Origin: Takashimella koratensis
Lineage: Eukaryota; Basidiomycota; Tremellomycetes; Trichosporonales; Tetragoniomycetaceae
Assembly: GCA_003116875.1 (NCBI GenBank)
Contig: BCKT01000004.1
Span: 1,076,201 to 1,140,200, forward strand
Length of the DNA stretch: 64,000 nucleotides
Direction of reading: 5' to 3'
Part shown: positions 13,761-26,643 of the stretch, one piece after another
Numbering within the stretch: position 1 is the stretch's first letter
How the letters are laid out: each line of letters starts with the position of its first letter
Program-made: the position numbers and the translations under genes
The notes under the pieces: model-generated
What the model saw: only the letters and a program-made list of their open reading frames with translations
What the model was told of the DNA's origin: nothing
Databases searched by the model: none

Positions 13761-14163
13761 GTTGCTCTGCCTATTCTCGGATCGAGTGCGGGTGTCTGCT
13801 CAGAGCTGATCCAAGGTTGGGTAGGAGGTAAGAGGTAGAGGATGGGGCTGGGCGGGATAGACAGACAACAGCGAGATACAGCAATCAACGACGCATCATG
13901 ACCATCCGGGCGTCACGTGATGTAATTGAAGCCAACCGTCATTTCCGTCGACACCCGTTTTTTTCATCTCGTCCTTCTCTCGCGCCACAGCAAGCACAAA
14001 GTATAGCAACTAGGTATAGAAGCTAACCATATGCAAGCCTAAAGCATTTTGCAACGACACGACTACGACGACTCGGTACTTGAATCATATCTTTTTCTTA
14101 TTTAACTTCCACCGCATTTTTTGGCTTCCCCGGTGTCGACAGCATCACGGCATGGCGAACCGC
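13761..14163. other. Intergenic: VPS45 promoter and cyclophilin 3' flank
   Basis: Non-coding stretch between two minus-strand genes. It contains a TTTTTTCAT run but no recognisable gene or RNA. Confidence 0.5.
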
Positions 14164-14482
14164 TTAGAGGGTGCCCGAGGCGGTGATGTTGACCTTGGCC
14201 TTGGGCTCTGTATTGTGTCAGTGGGAAGTCATACACAACGGCAACAAGTCGACTCACTGCCGGAGTCGGAGCCCTGGCCCTCAATCTTCTTGACGAGCTC
14301 AGAGCCGGAGACAACCTCGCCAAAGACGACGTGCTTGCCGTCCAACCACGAGGTAACAACGCTGAATAGAGTGAGCTCAAGCCTCGAAGATGTGCGAGTT
14401 CGCTCACGTGGTGATGAAGAACTGCGAGCCGTTGGTGTTGGGGCCGGCGTTGGCCATGGAGAGGAGGAAGGGGCGGTCGTGG

Positions 14483-14528
<46 letters not shown>

Positions 14529-14710
14529 GCGAGAGTCAGTTGTGGGTCATATGAAAGGAGATCAAGAGCAACCAACCTTGCCGCCAGTGCCGTTGTGAGC
14601 TTAATTGAGAGAGATTGTCAGTAACACATTAGGAGTATACCCTTTGGCGCCTCAAACATACCGGTGAACTGTACAGGTCAGCTCAACGTCACAATCACAA
14701 AAGCCAAAGC

Positions 14711-14746
<36 letters not shown>

Positions 14747-15096
14747 GATACGGTGGAAGCCCGAGCCGGCGTAGCCAAAGCCCTTCTCGCCAGTGCAGAG
14801 AGCACGGAAGTTGGCGGCGGTCTTGGGGACAACGTCGTCGTAGAGCTTGAAGACGATGCGGCCAGCGGGGGCGTCTGTGGTGGGTAAGCGGGTGCACTAG
14901 TGAACTGGAGGTAGGGGGTGACTCACTGTTGATGGAGATGTCAAAGTAGACCTGGCTGTTGAAGAGGTTAACAAGAGTCAGGCAAGGGAGATAAATGGCT
15001 GGGTCAAAGGCCGAACGTGGGCCAGGGTCAAAGTGAGTTGACGATGACTCACGACATGGTGCTAGCGGTGGAGACGAAACGACGAGCAAAGGACAT
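14164..15096 (-). CDS. CPR1: Cyclophilin A-type peptidyl-prolyl isomerase, likely cytosolic plus mitochondrial forms
   Basis: A cis-trans proline isomerase and cyclosporin A receptor. The core form starts at 15057 ([11 protein letters not shown]) and runs through [78 protein letters not shown] and [10 protein letters not shown] to [12 protein letters not shown], a complete CypA fold. Catalytic Arg (FHRI) and the QGGD/GSQFF residues are present; the cyclosporin Trp position (WLDGKH) is encoded at 14336-14350. An upstream in-frame ATG at 15096 in the same exon adds [13 protein letters not shown], basic and Ser/Thr-rich with no acidic residue, a plausible mitochondrial presequence. Exons are tiny, including 7 nt at 14662-14668 and 23 nt at 14577-14599. 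A 5'-UTR intron probably spans about 15196-15318. Confidence 0.93.
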
Positions 15097-15195
15097 TTGC
15101 AAAAGGTTGGAAGGAGAGGAAGAAAGACGTTGTAAAGAGGGGATCGAGCGTAAGCACAGAGACAGCGGGAGAGGAGACGGCTGTGTGAGTATGAG

Positions 15196-15318
15196 CTGTG
15201 CGGGGGAAGAGAGAACGTGGGGTGGGGAGTGGAGCAGGGAGGAGGGGAAGGGAGTGAGTGAGTGGGTAGAGGGAGATGGGTCGTGAGTGAATGAGGCAAT
15301 GACGGGGTTGAGACTTAC
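15196..15318 (-). other. Probable 5'-UTR intron of the cyclophilin gene
   Basis: On the minus strand a GTAAGT donor at 15318 and a pyrimidine-rich tract ending in CAG at 15196 define a 123-nt candidate intron upstream of both possible start codons. The exact acceptor is uncertain because a second CAG lies a few bases downstream. Confidence 0.5.
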
Positions 15319-15969
15319 GCTGAGTTGTTGTTGGGTGGGTTGGTGGTTGTTTGGTGGGGTCGATGAGCGATGAGAGATGGAGAGGAAGAAGAAGAGATGG
15401 AATGAGATGGAATGGGGTAGATGCTGTGGCCGGTAGCTGGCGTCCTGGGTGTTGGCTGAAGGTTTTGCTGTGGACCGTAGCAACCGATCTAACCATCACT
15501 CAACGCGGTGACGCGGAGGGCGGGGAAGGGGGGCAGGGGGCAGGGGGCCAGGGCCAGGGCGCAGGAGCAGAGAGAGACCCAGGTGGAGGGAGGTTGCAAC
15601 ACCATTCTACAAGGCGTGATCCACAACCGGCGTTTAAGGCGGGCAGTATTTGCTTCCGATGTGGCACTGGCTATCGGTGGATACTACTCTGTGCCGTCCC
15701 CTGACCCACGCCATTGCTAAACCGCGTCCTGCCCCTGGTCACGTTGCGTGTCACACAAAGGGAGCAAAGGTCGTGTATATGTGTTTCAGTGCCAACGGTG
15801 CCGGTGGAGGCACAACTCTGAATATCTCAACAACTCAACGATACCTCACACCTCAACCACCCATCTACCAGACAGCTACCAACGTCTCGACACCGTCCAA
15901 GGCGTGGCCAACACCCTCAAGGACACACCTATCTCCTCTCCCACCCCACCCCCCCTTCCACCCGCAGCC
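15319..15969. other. Divergent intergenic region, cyclophilin / Furry-like
   Basis: About 650 bp hold the promoters of two divergent genes. A G-rich, GGGGCAGG-like repeat tract lies at about 15510-15560 and a CT/CA-rich tract just before the Furry-like start. I see no independent gene. Confidence 0.5.
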
Positions 15970-18900
15970 ATGGAGGAAATCGTCATCCCGGGTATGCAAT
16001 CTCACCCCCACCGCCTCTACCCAATCTCCACCCGTCTCTCACCACCTCTTCACCGCTAACATCACATCCCTTGAACAGACCTCGATGACGAGGACGACTT
16101 CTCCCTCCCTTCCTTGGGCTTTGGCGCGGCGACAAACTCATCCTCATCTTCAGCTCTTGATACCGACCCTTACACTCACCGTACTGCGCCGTCCGCTTCA
16201 TCCGACGCATCATTCGGTGGATCCGCATCCAAATTCGGCTCTAGCTATGCCTCGACCACTCCTAGCCGCCCTCCCTTGGCCAAGAACTATAGCACCTCGG
16301 CAGCCATGGGAGGGACTGGGTCTTTTGGTGTTCCCATTGATAGCGGAGACCGAAAGATGGGTAAATTCAGTAACGGTTCGTCGACTTCCTTGGCGCAGCC
16401 TCCGCCATTATCAACGAGCGCTGGAATGGGAGGGTTGTTTGGTGGTCGCAAGGGTTCACTCGCATCGTTGAAGAACGCCTTCAAGTCTTCTGCAAATACA
16501 ATTGCGTCACCTGTTCCCCCGGTCCCACAATTAGACAGACAAGCTCCAGGATACCCGGCGCTACGCAACCCGTTCTCTCGCTTCGACAGCCCAGCCTCAC
16601 CCACAACCACGGCGTTCAACCCGCGTCGCGCCGGTTCTACATCAACAACAGCACTTCCCGCGCCCTCGGCATACCACGGCGAACGCAAGCAGTCGGTGGC
16701 TACCACACACTCGTCCCAACGGTCACACGGGGGCAGATCGGCCACATCCCAGGGCTCGTCCAGCTTTCGCGCAGAGGATCACCCATTACCTGCACTTCCT
16801 CGGATACCAACTCGGTCAACGCCATCACGAGCAGGGAGGCAAGGGAGCGACGCGAGCATGTTTGCTTTCACACGGAGAGGGAATAGTATCGGAACCGTCG
16901 ATGACCTCGATATGACCAGCGCGTTACCTGAAGCCTTGCGATTAGTTTTTCGAGAATTCTGCGACGCGGCCAATTCCAAGATCCAAAAAATCCTCGCTAG
17001 ACCTCTTGTAAGCTACTTGCATGATTGTAGCTAACATCAGAACTCTCACATCTCTCTCCCGGCATTTCTCGAGTCGGGTCTAGACACCTCGTTTGACGCG
17101 CTCGTCACTTCCTTGGCCCATTGCGGGAAAGCCCATTCTCGGCGCGTTCTCGATATCTTGACAAACTGGTGTCGGGCGCAGTGCGAGGCGATCCAGGCTT
17201 CCGAGGTTCGCGCACACCTGTCTCGGTCCATGGGGCTGCAGATGCGCGTAGAAGACGCCGCCACACTACTGGGTGGCCGCAAGTCGTCGGCGGCCAAGTA
17301 CATCTACGTCCGAGCGCTGATCGAACTCGTTGGGTGTACACCTCGAGACGCACTAACTGGGGACGTCGGAGTCAATATCGAGCAAACTGCGTTCAATCTC
17401 TATCGAGATAAACCAGATACGCAGTACCCACATCGTAAAGCGGTCTCCGTACTCGTAGTCGATTTATTGGGCCAACTATCAAACTACCGCTTCCTAACCG
17501 TTAGCGATCGGTTCAATCGCGAACTCGCAGCGTTGGTCTCTGCCCCGGCGGCCAAAGATACCGAGGGCAAAGTTGAGCACCTCCTCAAGGGCATGCGCAG
17601 TCTCAAGCTCAAGGTGGGTTATTGGTAGTTCTCGCTGACTCTAGGTATACCCCGAAGACGAGCTCGAGACGTCGGCAGACTTCCTTCAATCTCTTGCTTC
17701 CTTCTTCGCCAACGCACACGGTAACACGCTCAAGTGCGCCTACGCCGAGCTGCTCACGTACCTCCTCCACCCTGTGGTCGAGACGGCGACTGCCGAGGTT
17801 AACCACCCGATATGGTCGAAAGCGGTCGCTGTTATTCTGTCTCGAGCAATCGCTATGGCTTCGAAGCCCCGGTACTGGCCAGTCACATTTCCACTCGTTG
17901 TCGTCGCTCTCGCCGTCTCCCCTCGCGAGGTCTTTATGGAGCACTTCCAGTCATCGGTAGAAGGTCTTGTGCCGAAGTACAAGGTAGGCCTTGACTTGAC
18001 CAAGCTGACATCTAGGACCGGGCTACCAAATCTATCGCGATGAATTCGTTCATCCGCCTTCTCTGGGTCTACCTCAACCGATGTCCTGAGAGCTCAACAT
18101 CTACGCGTAAACGGCTCGACAACCTGCTCCGGATCTATTTCCCACCCAACTCGACGTCTCTCTTCCCGACCGAACTCCCACTCGAGCCGTTCATTGCCAT
18201 CGTCCACTACGTCATGGAGAGGCAATTTGACTATGGCGAGGAAATGGTCATGGATGCGTTGAGGGACTGTACCCGCGGTGACGCCATATACCCCGACCGA
18301 GCGATCGTCGCTGTCCAAGCAATGTTGTACACTCTCTGTGCCAACGAGCAAGAACGACTAGCGCCGTGGCCCAAGAGCGCCGAATTTAACGCCTTTGACC
18401 TCGAGTTTGAGTCCACCGGAGACGTTTTCACAGGAAACAACTCGGAAGTTACACAGTTCCTCGGTAAATGTGGACCTATCCTATTGAGTGTCCTACAAAG
18501 CTGTGATCGAGCCGTGGGCGCGCTCTTACTCTCGAGCGACGGGGTCACCATCTCGGCGCAATCGTCTAGCGCGTCATGGGAAGGCTCGGCGGAAAGTGTT
18601 ACCCAAAAGCACGGCGATGTCTACGTTACCTACGCTGCGCGGAACGGGCCCACTCTTCGCCTCCTCGCTTCTATCCTTGGCGCTTTGCCCCGCTGCCTTC
18701 CCGCTGACGGAAGCATCGCCAGTATTCTCTGCCGAGCGACGTTCTCCGCCGACCCGGCAGTCTGCGAAGCTGCGTCTGGCGCTATCCGTCGTGTCCCTCA
18801 AGATTCAGCTCAGACAGCCGCGCTGGTTGACGCTTACCGCCAATTCATATTCGACACGCGTCATGTCTTCCGCGACTCGTTCGTCAGTGCCCGCTTGCTT

Positions 18901-21900
18901 GACTCGCAGCTCGTTCGCGCGGTCAGGCTGTGGCTGGATATCCTCCAGACCCAAGTACACCAGCACCGCGCTGCAGAGGAACCGCCGCTTGACCCAGCGG
19001 TGCTTTCGCGGATCGAGGCATGCGGGCTGTTCCTCCTCTGCTCGACTAGCGTGGCGCTACGAAGACTCGCGGAACCTGTGTTTGCCGCCGCGCGGGACTT
19101 GGCGGGTCAAGCGCGCAGACCGTCAGCAGCGTTCAGGTACAGTCGAATTGTGGTCGATCAAAACCACCTCACCTACGCGTCGGTCCACCAGGTCTTTGAC
19201 GCGACCATGGAAGAAGTCGACCTCTCCGTTCTTCGTCGCTTACCCAGTCTCACCTCAAACGACCGACATCGCCTGGACATTATCACAGCCAAAGACCGAG
19301 CCAAGCTCGCTCAGCGTATCGCTGAGAGCGATAATGCCAAAGACACGACACTTTGGCTCGCCTTCTTCCCCTCCTTCATCAACAGAGTCGCGGAGCACTT
19401 ACCTGCTCCCGTGGCCGAGCTTCGTTCGCTCGTCGGCACCACGGTCGTCCGACTCCAGCCGCATATCGTCGCCATTGCCAATCGCGGGGTTAAGCAGTAC
19501 TCTGCGCGCTCGAGCTCGGATACGGCGGCCCTGGCTGATCAGTGGCGCCTGTACCTCTCGACAATGTGTACGACCATGCCTGTTAACTCGGGCGGGTCGG
19601 CAGTCCCGCCCTCGACCCCTCCAGTACGCGGCGGGAAAGACGTCGTTCTTACCCTCGACGCGATAAGCACGCCCGTCATCTTTAGCTACCTACTAGGTCT
19701 ACTAGCATGCGACGATCGTAGGTTTCAGGATGCCGCGGTATACGCGATGGGATCCATTCGGATCGTCTCGTTTCGACCGTTGTCCGAGATGCTGCTCAAT
19801 TTTGTACGCCGCTTGGCAGACGGGTACAAGACGAGCACACCGCGTGGAGCGCCCGTCACGGGAACGATCGCAGCGTCCGCTTCACCGAGTGCTCGACATC
19901 AACACGGTCAAATGTGGACCGCTGCAGCTCATGTGTTCCGGCTCATCTCACCTCTCATCCTCGACGCTCGATCGACACTACACCACGCCAATCTGTCATC
20001 CATGATCAGTTTCGTCAAGATCACACACACGCTCCTTGCCGACCGAGCCGTACAAGAAGACTACGACCTCCAGAGTCTTCGACGGTGGTTCTGCGTCGTC
20101 GTGGAGAACCTCACCAACGCGCTGGGCAGGCTCCAGGAGGGCGACAGATTCCTCGGTGACGAAGCGAGAGGAGCGATCTTCAAGCTGTGTTACGAGTGGT
20201 GTTCGGTTGGAAGGAGGCCAGACGTCGCAAAAGCGAGAGAGAGTCATACGCTACAAGCAGCGGCGGATTCGTATCGCGGTGATAGGGATAGAGCGCAGTA
20301 CCTGGACGATCTGCAAGCCAAGACCAAACTCTTGTCCGCCGCTGCAGCAGAGGCGATGGCGGGACTTTGCGTGAGTTCACCCATACAAAGGATTTGCTAA
20401 CAACGCAGCAAGGAAAAGTCATCTCCGCCGCCGCCGCGACGCCGGAGCAACAAGCCTCCGACCACATTGTGGAACCACTCACGGTACTACGCTGGATCCG
20501 AGGAATGTTCACCTCCTCTCAGCTCGCACACCACGAGACGGGTCGGAAAGCCCTACACGCGCTGATCAAGTACAACTGGGCGGTCCACAGGCTCGCCGAC
20601 GAAGTGCTGCATCAGTCCTTTGGCGAAGGGGAACAATTCTCACTCGACTCGTCATTCTTTGGCGTCGTCGCTGATGCCATCGGAGAACACACTCTCGAGC
20701 TTCCGGCCGAACAACTCGCGTGCCTCTCGCTCTCCAAGCTAGGTCACCCTGTCGCAGACGTGCGGCAGCGCGCGTTCCAGTTGTCGCTCTGGCTTTTTGC
20801 CGAGCCGCAGGACCGACTCGCGGTGGGCGCTCAGCTCTTGCCGGCAGTAGGTAGCTCAGCGCCCAACGTGTACCGCCAGGCCCAGAGAGAGATGGCTACC
20901 CGCCTTGCAGACCTCATGCCTGATCTGGCCCTGTCATTCCTTGCTGAATCCGCGACTCGGCTGAGCCAACTCGAAGCCCCCCGGCGTCAAGCTACACTCA
21001 GTATCCTCCCCGCCTGGCTCGCCGTCCTCGAGCTCGAAGCAGACACCTCCGATCTGTCCCCTGATGAAGTGGCACTCGAACATCACGCTCTCTCCAACCT
21101 CGTTTACATTGCCATCCGTTTCAGCGACGATCACCTCGACGACGTTCGCGAGATTTTCACAGCCTTTGCGGGGTCAGGACGGTCGAGAAATACAACGGCG
21201 CTCGTGAAATTCTTGTTCGAGCAAGGATCGAAACGAAGAAGTGCGGAATTTGTGGCTCATGCACAACAGATCATGGCTTGCCTTGCACAGAGTCCGGCAG
21301 GGGATTTAATATTTGATGAGATATGTGGTTTCGTACAACCATCGGATATGGCGACGACAGCATCAGCAGATGTCCCTCCGAGTCCTATGACTTCGCTCGC
21401 CAACCTCGATACGATCATTGCTGCGCCCTCGTCCCGATCCCAGTCGTTCTCGCAGGGCCAGATGGCCTTATTCTTCGCCGGCGAGCTACTCCCTCACCGA
21501 CTTAACGACGTGTCCTTTGCGTGTAGAATGCCGACTCTCTTGCATGTGGCGTTTATCCACTGCGACGACCCGAGTCCTGCGATCAGGGACCAGGCGCAGA
21601 CGGTGCTCTTCCAGGTCCTCAGAGCGTGGATATGCGACACGTCCAACGTCGCAGAGCCCGAACGTGCCGCCGCGTGGGCGTCGGCGGAGCTCAAGACGAC
21701 GACCCTGGCGCGCGCACGTCCCACATTGTTCTGGAAAGTCGACGACTCGGGGGGTCCAGGGACCATGTTCCATGCACCGACAAAGATGTCGACCCTCGTT
21801 AACAAGATCCTTGGGATCGTGCAGTTCCTCCAGCCGAGGCTACGACAACAGTGGGGGGAACTTGCATTGACTTGGGCGACTTCATGTCCTATTCGACACC

Positions 21901-24026
21901 TCGCGTGTCGTTCCTTCCAGGCGTTCCGGATTCTCGGCCCCCGCCCTTCCCCACGGATGATCTCAGATACCCTCGCTCGTCTTTCCAGCACGATCGCGAG
22001 CGCCGCGCCCGAGATCCAAACCTTCAACGCCGAAGTCATCCGCACCTTTGCAGCTGTGGTTCAATCACTCACCGCACTCGATATCGCAGCCTACCCTCAA
22101 ATCTTCTGGTGTTCCATGGCGTGCTTGACGACACCTTACGAATCCGAGTTCAACGAAGCGATCGATCTCCTCTCCCACGTGCTGGACAAAACCAATCTGG
22201 CTGACACCAATGTCGTACGCCAACTCGTATCGTTCCGGCCCGTTGACTGGGTCGGACCCCCACCTCACCTCCAAGCGCTGCTCCTTATCGGTCTGAGATC
22301 ATCAAAGACCGACTTGATGACATTCGACGTCCTTCGTCGCCTCACCAGTGTGGAGAACGGGGAACTGATTGATGCGTCCGCAGATCGACTCACACACGGC
22401 TTCGTCGCTGCTTTGCCATGGATGTTGCACTCGACCGACCTTGGTGAACCCAACGAAGAACTCGCGAGTATGGCGCTGGATCTCGCGGACATTGCGGAAC
22501 CTGAGAGCGGTATGGCACGTCTTCTTACCTCGTTTGCACGCGCTCGGTTCAGGTCAAAGGACGATTTCATCCGACAAGCCGTCGCTCTCTTGCGCGACAG
22601 TATGGCAGGCCACGGACTCGAGGTCGTTACCCTCTTGCTTGGGTTTGTGCTTAACAGCAACGACTGGGTCCGAGAGAAGAGTATGCAGATTCTCAAGCTT
22701 GTCCTCGCTCTTCCCGAGGCCCGAGGTCCACTCGCCACGCATAGCCACGAACTGCTGCAACCTCTCTTACGCCTCGTCTCGACCAAACACGGTTCACAAG
22801 CGCTCGAAGTTCTCGATATCGCCAGCCAACACGTACCTGCAGTCGAGCAGGCTCTTGGTGGAGGCGACATCTTTGGACCCATCTCAGAGTCCGGGTGGTC
22901 CGTGCCCAACGCGAAAGAGCGGTCCGAAGTGACAAAAGGCAACGTACATGCGGTCTTCAACACTTGTGCGCAAGAGACTCGCGCGGCGTCTGCACACTTC
23001 TCCGTTGTCCAATTCACCGATCTACGTCCCGGCGGCGGCCGGCCTCCAGGTGTCGGCGGGTGGGGTCGTAACCCCAGTCAAATCAGCCTGGACATTCCGT
23101 CTCCACCACCGATCTCGGCCGACGCATCGATGGGCGATTTGGTGGGCGCCCTGCACTCGCTCAACCAGTTCTTCGATGACGGATTGGACCCATCCATCTC
23201 GGGGACGCCAGCGAGCCCGCTTATCACGACCAGTAGCAGCAGTGCGGGCCACGGCGGGTACGGGCACAGTAGTCATGGACACGGCGGCGGAGGTTACGGG
23301 TATGGGTACGGACACGCGCCCAAGTTGTCGGACAGTATGAGTGAGCGAAGGGTTCGGGCCGTGCTCGCGAGGGGAGGAGCGAGGACGCCGTCTATCTCTT
23401 CCCCGCTTTATGAAAGCGAAGGCGGTGACGGGGCAGTCATTGTCGGTCGGAACAGGCCAAGGGTTGACGCAGACATCGATACGAACCCATCGTTCTACGC
23501 ACATGGCCACCACGGTCCCCGACACCCCACACATAGTCATACGGTGTCTGAGACACTCACGTCGACGGACAGCATCACGTCATCGGTGGATGAGGGGGTG
23601 AACGGGGACGATGGCGAGATTGTGTTACGAGGCGATAACGCACGGAGTGAGAACGAGGTGGATAGTGATGGAGTTGATGGGGCTGGACGAGCGTTGGGGA
23701 TAGGAGTGTATTCGCGGCGTCCTCTAGCGATCTTCGACCCTAACGGTACCACTCCCGGTCCCGGTCTGGTCAGCGCCACGGATCGAGTTGGGCATTTCAC
23801 CAATCCATCTGTTTCGTCAGATAGCGAGTTTGGAGGACCATCGGAACACGTGTTTGGTCTAGAGGAGGATGGGGATAGGACAACGACGTCGATAGCTACT
23901 TCGGTCGGAGGGGAGCGAGGGGAGAGAGGTGGGGAAAGAGGGTTGTTAGGGACCCCCATGATGATGAGAAGAGCGGCGAGGTTGGAGATGTTGAATCAGA
24001 GTAGAACACCATCGCCTAGTCGATGA
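15970..24026 (+). CDS. TAO3: Furry/Tao3/Mor2-type cell morphogenesis scaffold (RAM/MOR network)
   Basis: A very large HEAT/armadillo-like scaffold that activates NDR-family kinases (Cbk1/Orb6) in polarised growth. Six exons (15970-15991, 16079-17007, 17041-17613, 17645-17983, 18016-20370, 20409-24026) give 2611 aa, close to Tao3 (about 2380) and Mor2 (about 2200). A Ser-rich disordered N-terminus of about 280 residues precedes the conserved start of the scaffold (LRLVFREFCDAANSKIQKIL). Other conserved blocks include MNSFIRLLWVYLNRCPES and the CRSFQAFRIL segment in the C-terminal half. The tail has a Gly/His/Tyr repeat (SSHGHGGGGYGYGYGHAP) and acidic, Ser-rich sequence. Introns 2-5 are only 33, 31, 32 and 38 nt, and each is needed to keep the frame open. 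Confidence 0.9.
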
Positions 24027-24229
24027 GTGAGGTGTGAGGTGTTGTATACTGTATTGCTCTGATACGATCATAACGGATTGGTTAGAGACGATTTTTCACG
24101 ATAAAACGATAGTGTTGGTCAAGATAGCACTGAGTATCATCATGCATGCGTACGAAATTGATCATCAATTCTTGAATATTGGAGGGTGATCTGTCTGCAA
24201 CTCATCTCCAGAGGTCTATCCATCCTTTG

Positions 24230-25362
24230 TTACTCCCGCACCATGTCGAGGTGGAGATCGATAAACTTCATGATTGGGAGAATGTACGTCTCCCATCCTG
24301 GAACACTCGCATCCTGCCCTTGATCAGATGAACAATTCCTCCCTGGGGGATTGACCAACTCACGGTGTACTTGTTATCAAACCCATGGTCCATATCAGGC
24401 TCGTAAGCCTCCTCGACGGGGACACCCATCTTTCTCAATTCCTCTGCGAACGGCTTTCCTTGGCTTGAGGGTGGGACGACCCTGTCCGCTTCTCCACTGA
24501 GGAAGAAAATGGGTGGGAACTCGCCGGCTTTTCGTACCCTCCCGATCGGTGATAACGCCATCGTCGATTCCTTCCACACCCTCTCATCTTTGTATTCCGC
24601 CTTTCGCGTCAACAAGCTCATCGCCGTCCCATTACCCTGGATGTACGCCTTGATATCCGCCTGAAGTAGATGTCGTTTTGTCCAAGGGAAATCGACCGCC
24701 GCGGCCTTGGACCACACTTTGATCGTTTCTGCGATCCCGGCGTCGTCCTGGTTTCGATCAAACAGCTCGGGACAACCGACCAACGCATTCGACAAGTCTC
24801 GGTCTTTGATCGCAGTCTCGATCTCAGCCTCGGTATATCGCCCACTCAACGGGCCGTATGAGATGGGCTTGTCGTTGTACATCACTGGATCGAGGAGGTC
24901 GTATGCTCCGTAGATCCCGACCACCGCTCGTGGTGGTGGGTCCAGAACCGTCGCCATGATCGTGCAAATTGTCCCGCCCGCAGACTCGCCGCCGGTAAAG
25001 TATCGGTCGATGTCGATAGCATCGGCACCGAGGATACTGGGCAAGTTGGCCTTGCACCATACCATGGCGTCTTGACCGTCCTCGACGATCTCGGGGATCC
25101 CGGCTTGCGGGAGAAGACGGTAGGACCAGGAGACGAGGTGGTACCCTCTATCGACGAAAGCAGGGAACGTCCATGGTGGGGTTCGGTAATGAGTGAGACC
25201 AGCAAACGCTCCTCCGTGAGACCAGAAGATCCAAGGTGCAGCCCCCGAGTTAGGGTTCTTCGCTCGCCAAATCCGTAGACTCAGCTCGACGCCGTGCTTG
25301 ACTGCAAAGACGTGGTCGGTGAAGCCTTCACGCGGCAGCTGAGGGTTCGTCCAGCGTGACAT
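24230..25362 (-). CDS. Alpha/beta hydrolase, HSL/arylacetamide-deacetylase-like esterase
   Basis: A probable soluble carboxylic-ester hydrolase. The start MSRWTNPQLPREG at 25362 is the only in-frame ATG; the open frame extends upstream without another. The oxyanion-hole motif is FWSHGGAFAG, the nucleophile elbow GGESAGG (GxSxG), the acid Asp probably in SGEADRVVPPSSQG, and the catalytic His in MDHGFDNKYT. After that His a short intron must be removed: a GTGAGT donor follows KYT, and the best acceptor (GGGCAG) gives a phase-0 last exon reading DASVPGWETYILPIMKFIDLHLDMVRE, a normal hydrolase C-terminus. The triad is complete at about 350 aa. The substrate is unknown. It is convergent with the Furry-like gene, 203 bp between stop codons. 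Confidence 0.85.
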
Positions 25363-25649
25363 CTTGGTCAGGATCACTGCCGCAATATGGGTGGGGGAAC
25401 AAGATGCTAATGGATAAAGTGCACCTGGCTGGGTAGTTGGGTCTCGTGAGGTGCGCGACTCAAAGGATGCAGCGGAAACTGAAACGTCATCTCGATAAAG
25501 GATCGATGCGGCAGCGACGGCGAACAACGGCCAACAACGGGCCAAATTGATCCACCGAAACGACGAACTGATGGCAAACCTCCAAATAGCATTGACAAAC
25601 GGTGCCTGCTGTCTTCTCGCCGCGGCCAATGCATATGTAGTTGACAGGA

Positions 25650-25665
25650 GGGGGGGGGGGGGGGG
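25650..25665 (+). repeat. Poly-G homopolymer, 16 nt
   Basis: An uninterrupted run of 16 G upstream of the esterase gene. Its length may be inaccurate in the assembly. Confidence 0.85.
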
Positions 25666-26579
25666 ATCTTGGTTGGCACAAGCAGCTGCACGGGTCTTTC
25701 GAGGACGCAGACGGACAGCGGATCACCATCAACTCGGCAAGCGCGGCAGCCGATAAACTTGCCGCCTCAGTCGGCACACTGGCTCCCGAAGTGGCGTTTT
25801 AGGGTTCTTGCCCAGATCTTGTCCGCCGCACGGTATTCCACAGGTGTCATTTCAGGACGAGGAAACACGGCGAGGGTACATACTATACAGATGCATACGC
25901 CCTACAGAATTGACTTTAAGCGGTCTCACGCGGTCCAGGGTCCAGACGTTGACGGGGATCGACTCGCATCCTCGTCAGCGTTAAGCTGAACGGTTGGTTC
26001 GCCGTGCCTCTCTAGCCGATGCTTAAGCCGAGCGGATATGTAGTGGAAGTAGACCATCCCTCATCTCTCAGCAGCGGGTTTGCAGTTCCAGAGCATGGGA
26101 TACGTCGGAGCATCCCTATGCCACCGGCACACAACGGGCGCATGACGGCGTCCTAAGACCACAATTTGAAGTCTCGATCCTACTCGATCGAGGTTGTATC
26201 GAGGTTGATAGGCTTCGAGGATGCTGTTCCGCAGCGAGTTGGTACATCGTTATCGGCCTTACCACGCCCTGATTTGTCCGTTTAGCACTGCCTATCCCTT
26301 GCGTACACAAAGAACTGAGGGGTGTGAGTCGAGTTTGTCGCTACCGCAGCTATAAAGGGGGGGAAAGGGCAAAAGGACCGTGGCTGCCGTGGCTAGCGGA
26401 AACGGGACCGGCGCCGGAGGGTTAACCCTTTAAGGCCACGCCAACGGCCTAGTCCATGATTGGCCAACATGTTATCTGTGCAACCTGTTGAGACCATCCT
26501 CGCCGCGGCCAATTGGGTATTCCAAATTCCAGATCAGAGAGTGTACGTTATCTTGTCCCATCAGTGAACAGCATGCACG

Positions 26580-26589
26580 TATTTATATA
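26580..26589 (+). promoter_or_regulatory. TATA-like element of the MFS permease gene
   Basis: TATTTATATA lies about 60 bp upstream of the ATG at 26644, an appropriate position for a fungal TATA box with a short leader. Confidence 0.5.
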
Positions 26590-26643
26590 CAGAGTTACCG
26601 AGAAGTAACCCTTTTCTTCCCCCACTTTATCACGTTTCTCACC

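Larger units (their letters stand above)
25363..26643. other. Long divergent intergenic region with a poly-G run
   Basis: About 1.3 kb between the esterase and MFS starts. It contains a 16-base poly-G run (25650-25665), a small repeat (CGATCGAGGTTG / TATCGAGGTTGA near 26185-26215) and A/T-containing promoter sequence near the MFS gene. I find no convincing ORF. Confidence 0.55.

Noticed and set aside
24268..25629. Esterase extended upstream to a 453-residue protein
   Set aside because: The extension begins with TTG, not ATG; 25362 is the only in-frame ATG and starts right before the conserved hydrolase sequence.
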